Shown here one piece after another: positions 1-6,574 of a stretch of DNA of 7,540 nucleotides. Under the pieces are notes generated by a model. It saw only the letters and a program-made list of their open reading frames with translations, was not told the origin of the DNA and searched no databases. The position numbers were made by a program, and so were the translations under genes. The stretch is taken from the NCBI GenBank assembly GCA_022712835.1, contig JAFLJU010000543.1, positions 1 through 7,540 of the forward strand. The letters are read 5' to 3'. The first letter of the stretch is position 1. Each line of letters opens with the position of its first letter. The stretch is from Desulfobacteraceae bacterium (GTDB lineage Bacteria > Desulfobacterota > Desulfobacteria > Desulfobacterales > Desulfobacteraceae).

Positions 1-140
1 TTAAAGGTGGCGATGTCGTCCGCACCATTGACTTGTACAAGGGCAAAGGCCGGGTTGTGTATTCAAACACAAGTGCCTACTCTTCAGCCATGCGCGTTCT
101 TGAAGTGATAGTTGATCCCCTTGAGTCTGGTTATCCTTAA
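1..140 (+). CDS. C-terminal end of an unrecognised protein (5' partial)
   Basis: An open frame enters from the left edge (first full codon at base 3) and stops at TAA 138-140, giving the last 45 residues of a protein. The tail begins KGGDVVRTIDLYKGKGRVVY and ends in DPLESGYP. It is mixed charged and polar with alternating hydrophobic residues (VVRTIDLY, RVLEVIV), which suggests a beta-rich soluble domain; no membrane segment or catalytic motif is visible. A strong stem-loop 39 bases downstream fits this being the true end of a transcription unit. I do not recognise the family. The frame is believable because it is followed closely by a terminator and is free of stops throughout, but the fragment is short. 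Confidence 0.6.
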   Translation, partial: KGGDVVRTIDLYKGKGRVVYSNTSAYSSAMRVLEVIVDPLESGYP

Positions 141-179
141 CACTGGTTTTATTAGATGAACAGAGCTCCTGCCTAAACC

Positions 180-220
180 AGCCGATTGATCAAAGAACAC
201 GATCAATCGGCTATTCTTAT
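180..220 (+). terminator. Stem-loop terminator after the upstream partial gene
   Basis: A perfect 12-bp inverted repeat, AGCCGATTGATC (180-191) and GATCAATCGGCT (201-212), encloses a 9-base loop and is followed by ATTCTTAT. The stem is strong but the T-tract is interrupted, so termination may be partial. It sits 39 bases after the stop codon of the upstream gene and separates that gene from the regulatory region of the transporter. Confidence 0.6.
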
Positions 221-269
221 CCAAACGCCCCAGTCAAGAGAAAGCCCCCCCCAAGAAAACCATAAAAAA

Positions 270-304
270 TCCTGTTGGACAGGACACATTCCTCTGGCAC
301 AGGA
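270..304 (+). promoter_or_regulatory. Paired palindromic sites, candidate enhancer (UAS) for the sigma-54 activator
   Basis: Two 15-bp elements lie in direct repeat: TCCTGTTGGACAGGA (270-284) and TCCTCTGGCACAGGA (290-304). They agree at 12 of 15 positions. Each is a dyad with 6-bp arms and a 3-bp centre; the first is perfect and the second has one arm mismatch. Their centres are 20 bp apart, about two helical turns, which would put two dimers on the same DNA face. They lie roughly 118 and 138 bp upstream of the predicted transcription start, the usual distance for a bacterial enhancer-binding protein. That the regulator encoded at 2117-3601 binds them is inference. Confidence 0.6.
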
Positions 305-388
305 TAATGGGATATCATTTTAAGGATACTCCCACACCCAACCTTTATATCTATCTGTTATTACAGCATTATTTTTTCTATTTTACGA

Positions 389-404
389 TGGCACACTCAT
401 TGCT
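389..404 (+). promoter_or_regulatory. Sigma-54 (-24/-12) promoter of the anion transporter gene
   Basis: The sequence TGGCACACTCATTGCT matches the sigma-54 consensus TGGCAC-N5-TTGCW in every fixed position. The invariant GG (390-391) and GC (402-403) are separated by exactly 10 bases. Transcription would start near 415, leaving a leader of about 44 bases before the ATG at 459. The stretch between the enhancer-like palindromes and this promoter (about 305-388) is AT-rich and could bend, but I saw no convincing IHF site. A gene for a sigma-54-type activator lies just beyond the transporter, which makes the call stronger. Confidence 0.85.
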
Positions 405-458
405 ATTTTTAGCCCAGGAAAAAGACAAACACCAATGATATAAAAAAGGGAGTTTCAC

Positions 459-2000
459 ATGACGTCCATTGAGATGAACAAAAGAACCACCTTACAAAAA
501 ACAGGACTGGTTCTCGGACCGGTTCTGTTTTTCATTGTTTTGATGCTGAATTTGGATCCAGAAAATCCAGCAGTCACCCGGATGGCGGCTGTGGCGGCGT
601 TCATGGCGGTCATGTGGGTAACGGAAGCCGTCCCTCTTGCTGCCACCGCCCTGATTCCCATTGTCCTTTTCCCCCTTTTGGGAATCATGAAGGGCAAGGC
701 TGCAGCCGGTGTTTATTTTAACTCCACCATCTTTTTGTTCATGGGGGGGTTTCTCATTGCCCTGGCCATGGAAAAATGGAACCTGCACAAACGGATTGCC
801 CTGTTTACGGTAAAAACAATTGGCGGCGGTCCCTCCCGCCTGGTTTTCGGGTTCATGGCGGCCTCTGCCTTTTTATCCATGTGGATATCCAATACCGCCA
901 CTGCCGTGATGATGCTGCCCATCGGGATGTCCATTATCCTGAAAATGGAAGAACAGTTTAATGAAAAGGACACCCATAGTTTTTCCCTCTGTCTGCTCCT
1001 GGGGATTGCCTATGCCGCCTCCATGGGGGGTGCCGCCACCCTGGTGGGAACTCCTCCCAACCTGGTGCTGGTCCGGACCTTTGAACAGACCTTTCCCCTG
1101 GCAGCCCCCATTTCCTTTGGGATGTGGATGATGATGGCCCTTCCCCTGACCATCGTGATGATGCTGGTCATCTGGTTTCTGCTCACCAAGGTTTTTTTCA
1201 AAATCCCCGCCCACATCACCGTGGATCATACCATTGTGGACCAGGAGTACAAAAACCTGGGGAGGCTTTCCCCGGAAGAAAAACGGGTCCTGGTTATCTT
1301 TTTTGCCACGGCAGCACTCTGGATTTTCAGAAAAGATTTGAATATGGGATTCATGGTGATACCAGGCTGGGCAGGTCTCCTTCCTTTTCCCAAGCTAATT
1401 GACGATGGCACCGTAGCCATCGCCATGGCCATGATTTTGTTTTTTCTTCCCACAAAAAGTAAAGATGCGGATACGGCCACCATCCTGGATGAGTCTGTAT
1501 TTTCAAAACTGCCCTGGGGTATCATCCTGCTGTTTGGGGGTGGTTTTGCCCTGGCAAAAGGATTTCAAACCTCAGGGTTATCCGCTTTTATAGGATCAAA
1601 ATTGGGAATGCTGGAAGGGACCAACAATATTTTCATGATTTCGGGTATCTGCACAACCCTGACCTTTTTGACAGAACTCACCTCCAATACCGCCACCACC
1701 CAGATGATCCTGCCAATTCTCTCCTCCATTGCCGTGGCCATGAAAACCAATCCCCTGATGCTGTTGATACCGGCCACGCTTTCCGCATCCTGTGCCTTTA
1801 TGATGCCCGTGGCAACCCCCCCGAATGCCATTGTTTTTAGCAGCGGCCGGATCAAAATTTTTGAGATGGTAAAGGTGGGTATTTACATCAATATCATCGG
1901 GATTGTTATGGTCACAGGGATTTTTCTGGTCCTTGGAACCTTTGTCTTCTCAATTGATCCCACTGTGATTCCTGACTGGGCGTTGCTTGCCAAGGGATAA
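459..2000 (+). CDS. SLC13/DASS-family sodium:anion (probably dicarboxylate) symporter
   Basis: An inner-membrane carrier of 513 residues, the normal length for the divalent anion:Na+ symporter family. It carries the duplicated family signatures: SNT motifs at residues 144-146 (within MWISNTATAV) and 409-411 (ELTSNTATTQ), and the matching loops GTPPN (197-201) and ATPPNA (452-457). In the family these paired motifs form the substrate and sodium sites. Many hydrophobic segments are visible, for example about 13-33, 45-75, 88-105, 127-161 and 475-497. The ATG at 459 is preceded by AAAAAGGGAG with a 6-base spacer; an in-frame ATG at 474 has no comparable site. Expression should depend on the sigma-54 promoter at 389-404. 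Family members carry succinate, fumarate, malate, citrate or sulfate; the substrate cannot be read from sequence, and a C4-dicarboxylate is favoured only because the nearby two-component pair resembles DctB/DctD in layout. Family call is firm, substrate is open. Confidence 0.93.
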   Translation: MTSIEMNKRTTLQKTGLVLGPVLFFIVLMLNLDPENPAVTRMAAVAAFMAVMWVTEAVPLAATALIPIVLFPLLGIMKGKAAAGVYFNSTIFLFMGGFLIALAMEKWNLHKRIALFTVKTIGGGPSRLVFGFMAASAFLSMWISNTATAVMMLPIGMSIILKMEEQFNEKDTHSFSLCLLLGIAYAASMGGAATLVGTPPNLVLVRTFEQTFPLAAPISFGMWMMMALPLTIVMMLVIWFLLTKVFFKIPAHITVDHTIVDQEYKNLGRLSPEEKRVLVIFFATAALWIFRKDLNMGFMVIPGWAGLLPFPKLIDDGTVAIAMAMILFFLPTKSKDADTATILDESVFSKLPWGIILLFGGGFALAKGFQTSGLSAFIGSKLGMLEGTNNIFMISGICTTLTFLTELTSNTATTQMILPILSSIAVAMKTNPLMLLIPATLSASCAFMMPVATPPNAIVFSSGRIKIFEMVKVGIYINIIGIVMVTGIFLVLGTFVFSIDPTVIPDWALLAKG

Positions 2001-2046
2001 GTATTTTTACGGCTGTGGTCCTTGGCAAACAGCCCGGTTATTCAAA

Positions 2047-2090
2047 GAAAAGGGAGCTCCCGGACATGCCCCCGGAGGCTCCCTTTTTCC
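2047..2090. terminator. Bidirectional terminator between convergent units
   Basis: The arms GGGAGCTCCCGG (2052-2063) and CCGGAGGCTCCC (2072-2083) form a 12-bp stem with one G-T pair and one mismatch around an 8-base loop. On the + strand it is followed by TTTTT (2084-2088), ending the transporter transcript. On the - strand the stem is followed by TTTTCTTT (2051-2044), ending the regulator transcript whose stop codon is at 2117. Position and T-tracts on both sides fit a shared terminator. Confidence 0.85.
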
Positions 2091-2116
2091 CATACATGCT
2101 TTTCGTATCCCCTTAC

Positions 2117-3601
2117 TTACCCCTTCTTTCCGGTTGCCACCCCATGGGTTTTAAGTATGGCATAAAGTCTGGACCGGGATAGCCCCGAGATCATGCAGGC
2201 CTCTTTTATACTAGCCGTCTGATGCATCAAATCCACCAAATATTGTTTTTCACACGTCAAGGTAACCCCCTCCCTGAATTCGGCAAGAAGAGGCAGTTTG
2301 CCATTTGGATATTCCGGTGGATATTCCGGGGACAGACGGTCGGCCCCATTTTGGGTTTGATTTGATTCTACCCGATTTGATTCTACCCGATTTAAATTTA
2401 TCTGGTCCGGTTTTATCAGGTTTGACTTCACCACATGGAGCCGCAGTTGTTTGGGCAGGTGGTTTGGGAAAACCGTGGGTTCGCTTAAGGCGGCAACCAC
2501 CACATGTTCCATAGTGTTGGAAAGTTCCCGGACATTGCCAGGCCAAGAGTAGCTGGCCAGCACATCAAAAAAATCTGAAGAAACCCCCTTGCTGTCCAGC
2601 CCTTGGCTGTCACAAAAATAGTCCAGATAATATCGGGCCAGCTGTTTAATATCCTCTCCCCGTTCACAAAGCCTTGGCAGATCAATGTGAAGGGAACGAA
2701 TACGAAATAAAAGGTCTTTTCGAAAACTGCCCTTTTCCACCATTTCATCCAGATTTTTGTTTGTGGCGGCAATGAGCCTGAAATCACTCGGTATTTCTTT
2801 CCCGCCCCCCAGGGGCCGATATTTTCTTTCCTGGAGCACCCGTAAAAAAATTTTCTGTAGGGCCGGGGACAATTCTCCGATCTCATCCAGAAAAAGACTG
2901 CCCTTGTCCGCCATTTTAATCAAACCGGACCCATGGCCATCGGCCCCGGTATAAACCCCCTTTGTATGGCCGAACAAAATATTTTCCGCCAGGGCTTCAG
3001 GCAAAGAAGCACAGTCAACAATCACCAACTCATGGGAATCCCGGCCACTGTTAACATGGATGGCATTGGCAAACAATTCCTTACCAGTGCCGGTTTCTCC
3101 GGTAATCAATACATTGGCATCACAGGCAGCCGCCTTTGCCACAAGATCCAGGGAGCGTTTCATTTTCAGGCTGTTGCCGATGATGGATTCGTGTTTCAAA
3201 CATTTGATCTGCGAGGTGTCCAGGCTTTTTTTCCGTTCAGCCCGATATTGGAGAACCCGGGTGATGGTCAGGGAAATTTTCTGGGTTGAATCTGTTTTTT
3301 CAATATAATCCCAGGCCCCGTTCAGAATTGCAAGTTCCGCCCCTTGAGCATCCCCTGCCCCTGTGATAATAACCACCTCGGGCGACAAAAGCTTTTCTTT
3401 TAAAATGGGAAGAAGATCAAGGCCATTGCCGTCGGGCAGTCCCACATCCAGTAAAATCAGATCAAACTCAATTTTTGCAACAATTTTCAAGGCCTCTGCA
3501 ATGGTAGGCACATCAAAGAACGCGTGTCCCAAACGGGTTACAACCCGCTTGATGGCATAGCAGAAGATATCGTCATCATCAATTGTCAGTATGTTAACCA
3601 T
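2117..3601 (-). CDS. Sigma-54-dependent response regulator (REC-AAA+-Fis HTH, NtrC/DctD type)
   Basis: A cytoplasmic transcription activator of 494 residues with three domains. The N-terminal receiver (about 3-118) has the acidic cluster D8-D11, phospho-acceptor D52 (LILLDVGLPDGNG), T80 and K102. The AAA+ domain (about 140-372) has Walker A GETGTGK (168-174), the sigma-54-contacting loop as GVYTGA (215-220, usually GAFTGA), Walker B D239-E240 in LFLDEIGEL, arginine-finger candidates R294 and R300, and sensor II WPGNVREL (353-360). A C-terminal Fis-like helix-turn-helix (about 464-488) would bind DNA. The linker before it is enlarged by short tandem repeats. I chose the ATG at 3601 because AGGAA lies 4 bases upstream and the protein then begins MVNILTIDDDD like other receivers; an in-frame ATG at 3625 would add 8 residues and overlap the kinase stop by 8 bases. 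Its gene follows the kinase at 16 bases, so the two are probably partners. Likely target: the promoter at 389-404. Confidence 0.93.
   Translation of the reverse strand: MVNILTIDDDDIFCYAIKRVVTRLGHAFFDVPTIAEALKIVAKIEFDLILLDVGLPDGNGLDLLPILKEKLLSPEVVIITGAGDAQGAELAILNGAWDYIEKTDSTQKISLTITRVLQYRAERKKSLDTSQIKCLKHESIIGNSLKMKRSLDLVAKAAACDANVLITGETGTGKELFANAIHVNSGRDSHELVIVDCASLPEALAENILFGHTKGVYTGADGHGSGLIKMADKGSLFLDEIGELSPALQKIFLRVLQERKYRPLGGGKEIPSDFRLIAATNKNLDEMVEKGSFRKDLLFRIRSLHIDLPRLCERGEDIKQLARYYLDYFCDSQGLDSKGVSSDFFDVLASYSWPGNVRELSNTMEHVVVAALSEPTVFPNHLPKQLRLHVVKSNLIKPDQINLNRVESNRVESNQTQNGADRLSPEYPPEYPNGKLPLLAEFREGVTLTCEKQYLVDLMHQTASIKEACMISGLSRSRLYAILKTHGVATGKKG
2307..2330. repeat. 12-bp tandem repeat in the regulator linker
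   Basis: Two adjacent copies, GGATATTCCGGT (2307-2318) and GGATATTCCGGG (2319-2330), differ at one base. In the regulator frame they encode the doubled PEYP at residues 425-432. The unit length keeps the reading frame, so it alters linker length only. Confidence 0.85.
2359..2393. repeat. 15-bp tandem repeat in the regulator linker
   Basis: GATTTGATTCTACCC occurs twice without a mismatch (2359-2373 and 2374-2388), followed by the first five bases of a third copy. In the regulator it encodes NRVESNRVES (residues 404-413), between the AAA+ domain and the DNA-binding domain. Being a multiple of three, copy-number change would lengthen or shorten the linker without breaking the gene. Confidence 0.88.
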
Positions 3602-3617
3602 GGGGTTCCTGATTTCT

Positions 3618-5777
3618 TTAAGCATTGTTTTTAACCGACTTCCTAGTGTCCAGAAGGTTTCGGATCACCATGCTCATGGGTTTTATCTCAAAGGGCTTTG
3701 AAACCGTTTCATCAATCAACGCCTCAAGGTCATATTCACTATCCAGATATATATCATCTTTTTTATTAAAAAAACCGCTGCACATGATAATGGGAATATC
3801 CTTTGAGATCCCACGGATATCGTGGGCAAGGGCAACCCCTGTTTTACCGGGCATGATCCTGTCGGTGATCACAAGGTCAAACGCTTCCGGATTTTTCTTA
3901 AAAACAGCCAGTGCATCTTCCGCTTTGTTTGCACAGGTCACCTCATACCCCAGCCGCCGGAGCATTTTGGAGGCAGAATAGATCATGTTTTCGTCGTCAT
4001 CCACAAAAAGAATTCTTTCATCTCCTTTTCCTTTTTGCACAAAGGGCGCCACCTGGTCTGCCTCTTCCAACAGATCTATTTCTCCCATGCAGGGGAAAAA
4101 AACATGGAAGCGACTCCCTTTTGAAAGTTCACTTTCCGCCGTGATAATCCCCTTGTGGCGTTTAACGATCACATCGCTCATGGCAAGTCCCAGGCCCGTC
4201 CCCCCGGTATTCATGTGGGTGGTATAAAAGGGGTCAAACATTCTTTCAAGCACCTGGGTCTCCATACCGCATCCGGTATCGGATATGGATAGACAAAGGT
4301 AGGGCCCCTTTTCCAGATTCTCCAGGGCCTCAATCGCATCTATCGTTGAATCCACCCGTTTAAGGGAGATGGTCAACACACCGTCCTTGCCCCCCATGGC
4401 ATGTTCGGCATTTAATAACAGATTCATGATCACCTGGTGAATCTGGGTGGGATCTGCGGGAATAAAATCAAGTTTTGAGGCAATGAAAAGCTTTATCTGA
4501 ATGCCTGCCGGTTTAAAGGTTTTAAACAGGTCCAGACATTCAAGTATGATTCTGTGAAGCTTCACCGGTTGTCTTTTTGTATTTCGGCTTCTGCTGTATT
4601 CAAGAATCTGCTTGACCAGTTTTTTACCCCGTATGGCCGCCTTTAGAATATGTTTGAGATCTTCATGGGCCGGATTATCCTCTTCAACATCTTCAATGGC
4701 CATTTCGCTACAGGTGGTGATCGCCCCGAGTATGTTGTTAAAATCATGGGCAATTCCGCCAGCAAAGGTGCCGATGGCCTCCATTTTTCTCACCTTTTGC
4801 AGTCTGATCTCAAGATCCTGCTGCCTTTCCTGGGCGGCACGGGTCATCTTGAGGATAGGGGAGACCGAAAATTTGGCAAACAACCAGGCAATGATAAACA
4901 CCATGAGAACCACGCAGGCAAATACCAGGTACATGAATTTCTGAAATTTATACAGCTCCCGGTAGGCTTCATTTTTTTCCTGTTCCAGAATCAGGCGCCA
5001 TCCCAACGGGTTCGTTTCAAGGACCCCTATTTTCAGGCGGTGGTTGTCCCCCAAAAATTCCCGGAAACCCTGTCCATTTTTGCTGTGCCGGATCATGGGA
5101 TGGTCCCCCAAATTTATTTCATTCCCCAGAGATTTTTTCTCCGGATGGGCAAGGAGATTATTTTTTTCATCCAGAAGAAATGCAACCCCCGTGCTTCCGC
5201 TCCGCCAGGTAGCAACGGAATTGGAAATGGCATCGATGGTCATGGCAGCGGCAAGCACCCCGGCAAACTTGCCATTTTGGATGATGGGAACCGCCAGGAC
5301 AAGGGCGGGTTTCTGGGAGGTTTTCCCCATAAGGGTCTGCCAGGCGAAGGGCTTTCCCTGTTCAAGATCTGAAAAATAGTGTCGGTCAGAATAGTCTTTT
5401 AAGGCTCCCCCGTCGCTTCTAGCAAGGTTTCTCCCCTGGGCATCCAGGGTAAAGACCAGATACATCCAGGGATATTCCCCCCCAATGGTCTGCAATATTC
5501 TGGTTTGCCCCGGGGCGTCCATGGCAGTCATACCAGCGTGTTTGGAAGCGGTTTTCAAAGCCCTCAGATTCTTATCCAGCCATTCGTCCATATGACCCAA
5601 AAGAGAATGGGTGGTTTGTGTCATAAAAATCTGGGTATCCTGCTGAATTCGATGGGTAATTTCTGAATAAATGGAAAAAAAAAGAAGGCTCAAAGAGGCA
5701 AGGCTGATGATCAGCATCAGTATCAATACCTTGGGATAAAGCCCCAGGTTTGACTTCAAAATTTTTTTTTCGCCCAT
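3618..5777 (-). CDS. Membrane hybrid sensor histidine kinase (Cache-HisKA-HATPase-REC)
   Basis: A 719-residue inner-membrane sensor. Two membrane helices (about 16-36 and 281-303) flank a periplasmic region of about 245 residues that looks like a dCache/PDC sensor (RHYF at 132-135, and PIIQNGKFAGVLAAAMTID). No clear HAMP is seen; a short charged helix (305-335) leads to the dimerisation helix with phospho-acceptor H344 in FAGGIAHDFNNILG. The ATPase domain has the N box around N452 and N456, the G1 box DTGCGM (500-505), FDPFYTT (514-520) and GGTGLGLAMS (525-534). The C-terminal receiver has D593-D595, phospho-acceptor D639 (VITDRIMPG), S667 and K694. All catalytic residues are present. The first ATG is used; no good ribosome binding site precedes it, and the upstream stop is only 26 bases away, so translational coupling is likely. 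Codons 3-5 contain a run of nine A. Cache kinases of this layout, such as DctB, sense small organic ligands; the ligand here is unknown. Confidence 0.93.
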   Translation of the reverse strand: MGEKKILKSNLGLYPKVLILMLIISLASLSLLFFSIYSEITHRIQQDTQIFMTQTTHSLLGHMDEWLDKNLRALKTASKHAGMTAMDAPGQTRILQTIGGEYPWMYLVFTLDAQGRNLARSDGGALKDYSDRHYFSDLEQGKPFAWQTLMGKTSQKPALVLAVPIIQNGKFAGVLAAAMTIDAISNSVATWRSGSTGVAFLLDEKNNLLAHPEKKSLGNEINLGDHPMIRHSKNGQGFREFLGDNHRLKIGVLETNPLGWRLILEQEKNEAYRELYKFQKFMYLVFACVVLMVFIIAWLFAKFSVSPILKMTRAAQERQQDLEIRLQKVRKMEAIGTFAGGIAHDFNNILGAITTCSEMAIEDVEEDNPAHEDLKHILKAAIRGKKLVKQILEYSRSRNTKRQPVKLHRIILECLDLFKTFKPAGIQIKLFIASKLDFIPADPTQIHQVIMNLLLNAEHAMGGKDGVLTISLKRVDSTIDAIEALENLEKGPYLCLSISDTGCGMETQVLERMFDPFYTTHMNTGGTGLGLAMSDVIVKRHKGIITAESELSKGSRFHVFFPCMGEIDLLEEADQVAPFVQKGKGDERILFVDDDENMIYSASKMLRRLGYEVTCANKAEDALAVFKKNPEAFDLVITDRIMPGKTGVALAHDIRGISKDIPIIMCSGFFNKKDDIYLDSEYDLEALIDETVSKPFEIKPMSMVIRNLLDTRKSVKNNA

Positions 5778-5803
5778 TTCGATATGAATACTTGCCCGGG
5801 ACC

Positions 5804-6370
5804 CTAAACGCTTTCTGAAATGTTCAATCCGACAATTTTGGAAAAAACAAATTCTTGTTTCATATGGGCGTTTTTAGCATCATTGAGCTGTTGCAATGGA
5901 GAGGTTTCAGATGAACTGTTTTGCTGGCCTGAAGTTGAACTGCCATAGGGACTATTTTGAGTGGCATTGGAATAGGTCTCTATTTGATCTTTTTTAACAT
6001 TTAAATAAGCCAGTTTTGCCAGATTTTCACTGTCTATCTTACCGGAGTTTACTGCCAGGGCACCCTTGATCAGGGAGTTATCGCTTGATCCTCCTCCCAA
6101 TGCCTGTTTTACCATATTCTGGTAAGTTCTTCGTTCTACCGCATTAAATGCCTGTTCTCGACTGACCTCCGCTGTAAGTTCCCGGTTAGGGGTGGTGATA
6201 CTGATCTGGGCGATGTTTTGAGATTTATCTCCCGAGCTGACATTATCCTCCCCGGCTTTAATCTCAATGACGATCTTATCTGGATCCCCCTGGCCGGACT
6301 TGGGCGATGGGGCCGATGGGCTATAATACTGGTTTCCCTGGAGGGGGGTTGACCCTGAAATTGTTGTCAT
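5804..6370 (-). CDS. Small hydrophilic protein of unknown function heading the kinase/regulator operon
   Basis: A 188-residue protein I do not recognise. The N-terminal third is low-complexity (SPSAPSPKSGQGDPDK) and leads to a short beta-like stretch (KIVIEIKAG). The middle is mainly helical in composition (SREQAFNAVERRTYQNMVKQALGGG, about residues 90-115, split here only for description; then SLIKGALAV and ENLAKLAYLNVKK). A second low-complexity Ser/Gln/Thr stretch follows (SSTSGQQNSSSETS), and then a helical C-terminus ending in KIVGLNISESV. There is no signal peptide, membrane helix, cysteine cluster or enzyme motif. The start at 6370 is set by AGGAGG at 6382-6377 with a 6-base spacer. The frame stays open to an ATG at 6466, but that extension would run across the predicted promoter. 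The stop is 26 bases before the kinase start, so the two are almost certainly cotranscribed. A role as an accessory or output protein of the sensory system is only a guess. Confidence 0.75.
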   Translation of the reverse strand: MTTISGSTPLQGNQYYSPSAPSPKSGQGDPDKIVIEIKAGEDNVSSGDKSQNIAQISITTPNRELTAEVSREQAFNAVERRTYQNMVKQALGGGSSDNSLIKGALAVNSGKIDSENLAKLAYLNVKKDQIETYSNATQNSPYGSSTSGQQNSSSETSPLQQLNDAKNAHMKQEFVFSKIVGLNISESV

Positions 6371-6376
6371 CGTCTT

Positions 6377-6382
6377 CCTCCT
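6377..6382 (-). promoter_or_regulatory. Strong ribosome binding site that fixes the start at 6370
   Basis: AGGAGG read on the - strand (6382 to 6377) is followed by six bases and ATG. It is the best Shine-Dalgarno match in the window and decides the start of the unknown protein against the longer frame starting at 6466. Confidence 0.9.
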
Positions 6383-6416
6383 ATAACCAAAAATAGTTGT
6401 CTTGAGTATAAAGCTC

Positions 6417-6444
6417 ATAATAAGCCTTCTTGAAAAATAGTCAA
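6417..6444 (-). promoter_or_regulatory. Sigma-70-type promoter for the unknown protein, kinase and regulator
   Basis: On the - strand TTGACT (6444-6439) and TATTAT (6422-6417) are separated by 16 bases; each hexamer matches the consensus at five of six positions. Transcription would start near 6410 and give a leader of about 40 bases before the ATG at 6370. Inverted TTCTTGA/TCAAGAA elements overlap the -35 and the spacer, which suggests the promoter is regulated. Confidence 0.6.
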
Positions 6445-6473
6445 GAATTGATCCCGTTCCCAGCAATTCTTGA
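6427..6473. repeat. Inverted-repeat cluster over the operon promoter (candidate operator)
   Basis: TCAAGAATTG (6441-6450) and CAATTCTTGA (6464-6473) form a perfect 10-bp inverted repeat with a 13-base spacer, so the arm centres are 23 bp apart. A third element, TTCTTGA (6427-6433), forms another perfect dyad with TCAAGAA (6441-6447) across seven bases. A further TCTTGA occurs at 6400-6405, close to the predicted transcription start. The cluster covers the -35 and spacer of the - strand promoter, the usual place for an operator. The binding protein is unknown. Confidence 0.5.
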
Positions 6474-6574
6474 GCCCTTACCGGCCGGGGGATGGGGGAG
6501 AAACACCTGTCCTCCTATACAATATCTTTCAACACTAATATATGGCCCTATATATGGATTTATTCCCTTTCTTC

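Noticed and set aside
245..252. A run of eight C near the enhancer palindromes, considered as a phase-variable tract.
   Set aside because: It is in non-coding DNA, upstream of both palindromes, where a length change would not alter their spacing to the promoter.
295..309. A second TGGCAC upstream of the transporter that could be a -24 element.
   Set aside because: The base pair expected 10 bases after GG is TG, not GC, and the TGGCAC lies inside the second palindrome. The complete element at 389-404 is far better.
3602..3625. An eight-residue N-terminal extension of the response regulator from the ATG at 3625.
   Set aside because: Its nearest purine-rich site is about 13 bases away, whereas the ATG at 3601 has AGGAA close by and gives the normal receiver start. 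It remains possible.
4650..5372. A 240-codon open frame on the + strand.
   Set aside because: It lies entirely opposite the sensor kinase, whose catalytic and sensor motifs occupy the other strand; its translation shows no domain and no initiation signal.
6371..6466. A 32-residue N-terminal extension of the unknown protein from an ATG at 6466.
   Set aside because: It would run across the predicted promoter and inverted repeats, lacks a ribosome binding site as good as AGGAGG at 6377-6382, and differs in composition from the rest of the protein.
6462..6477. A sigma-54-like element on the - strand (GGGCTCAAGAATTGCT) upstream of the unknown protein.
   Set aside because: GG-N10-GC spacing and TTGCT fit, but three of the seven -24 positions are wrong and the -12 part is simply one arm of the 10-bp inverted repeat. 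The sigma-70-type promoter at 6417-6444 is a better explanation.
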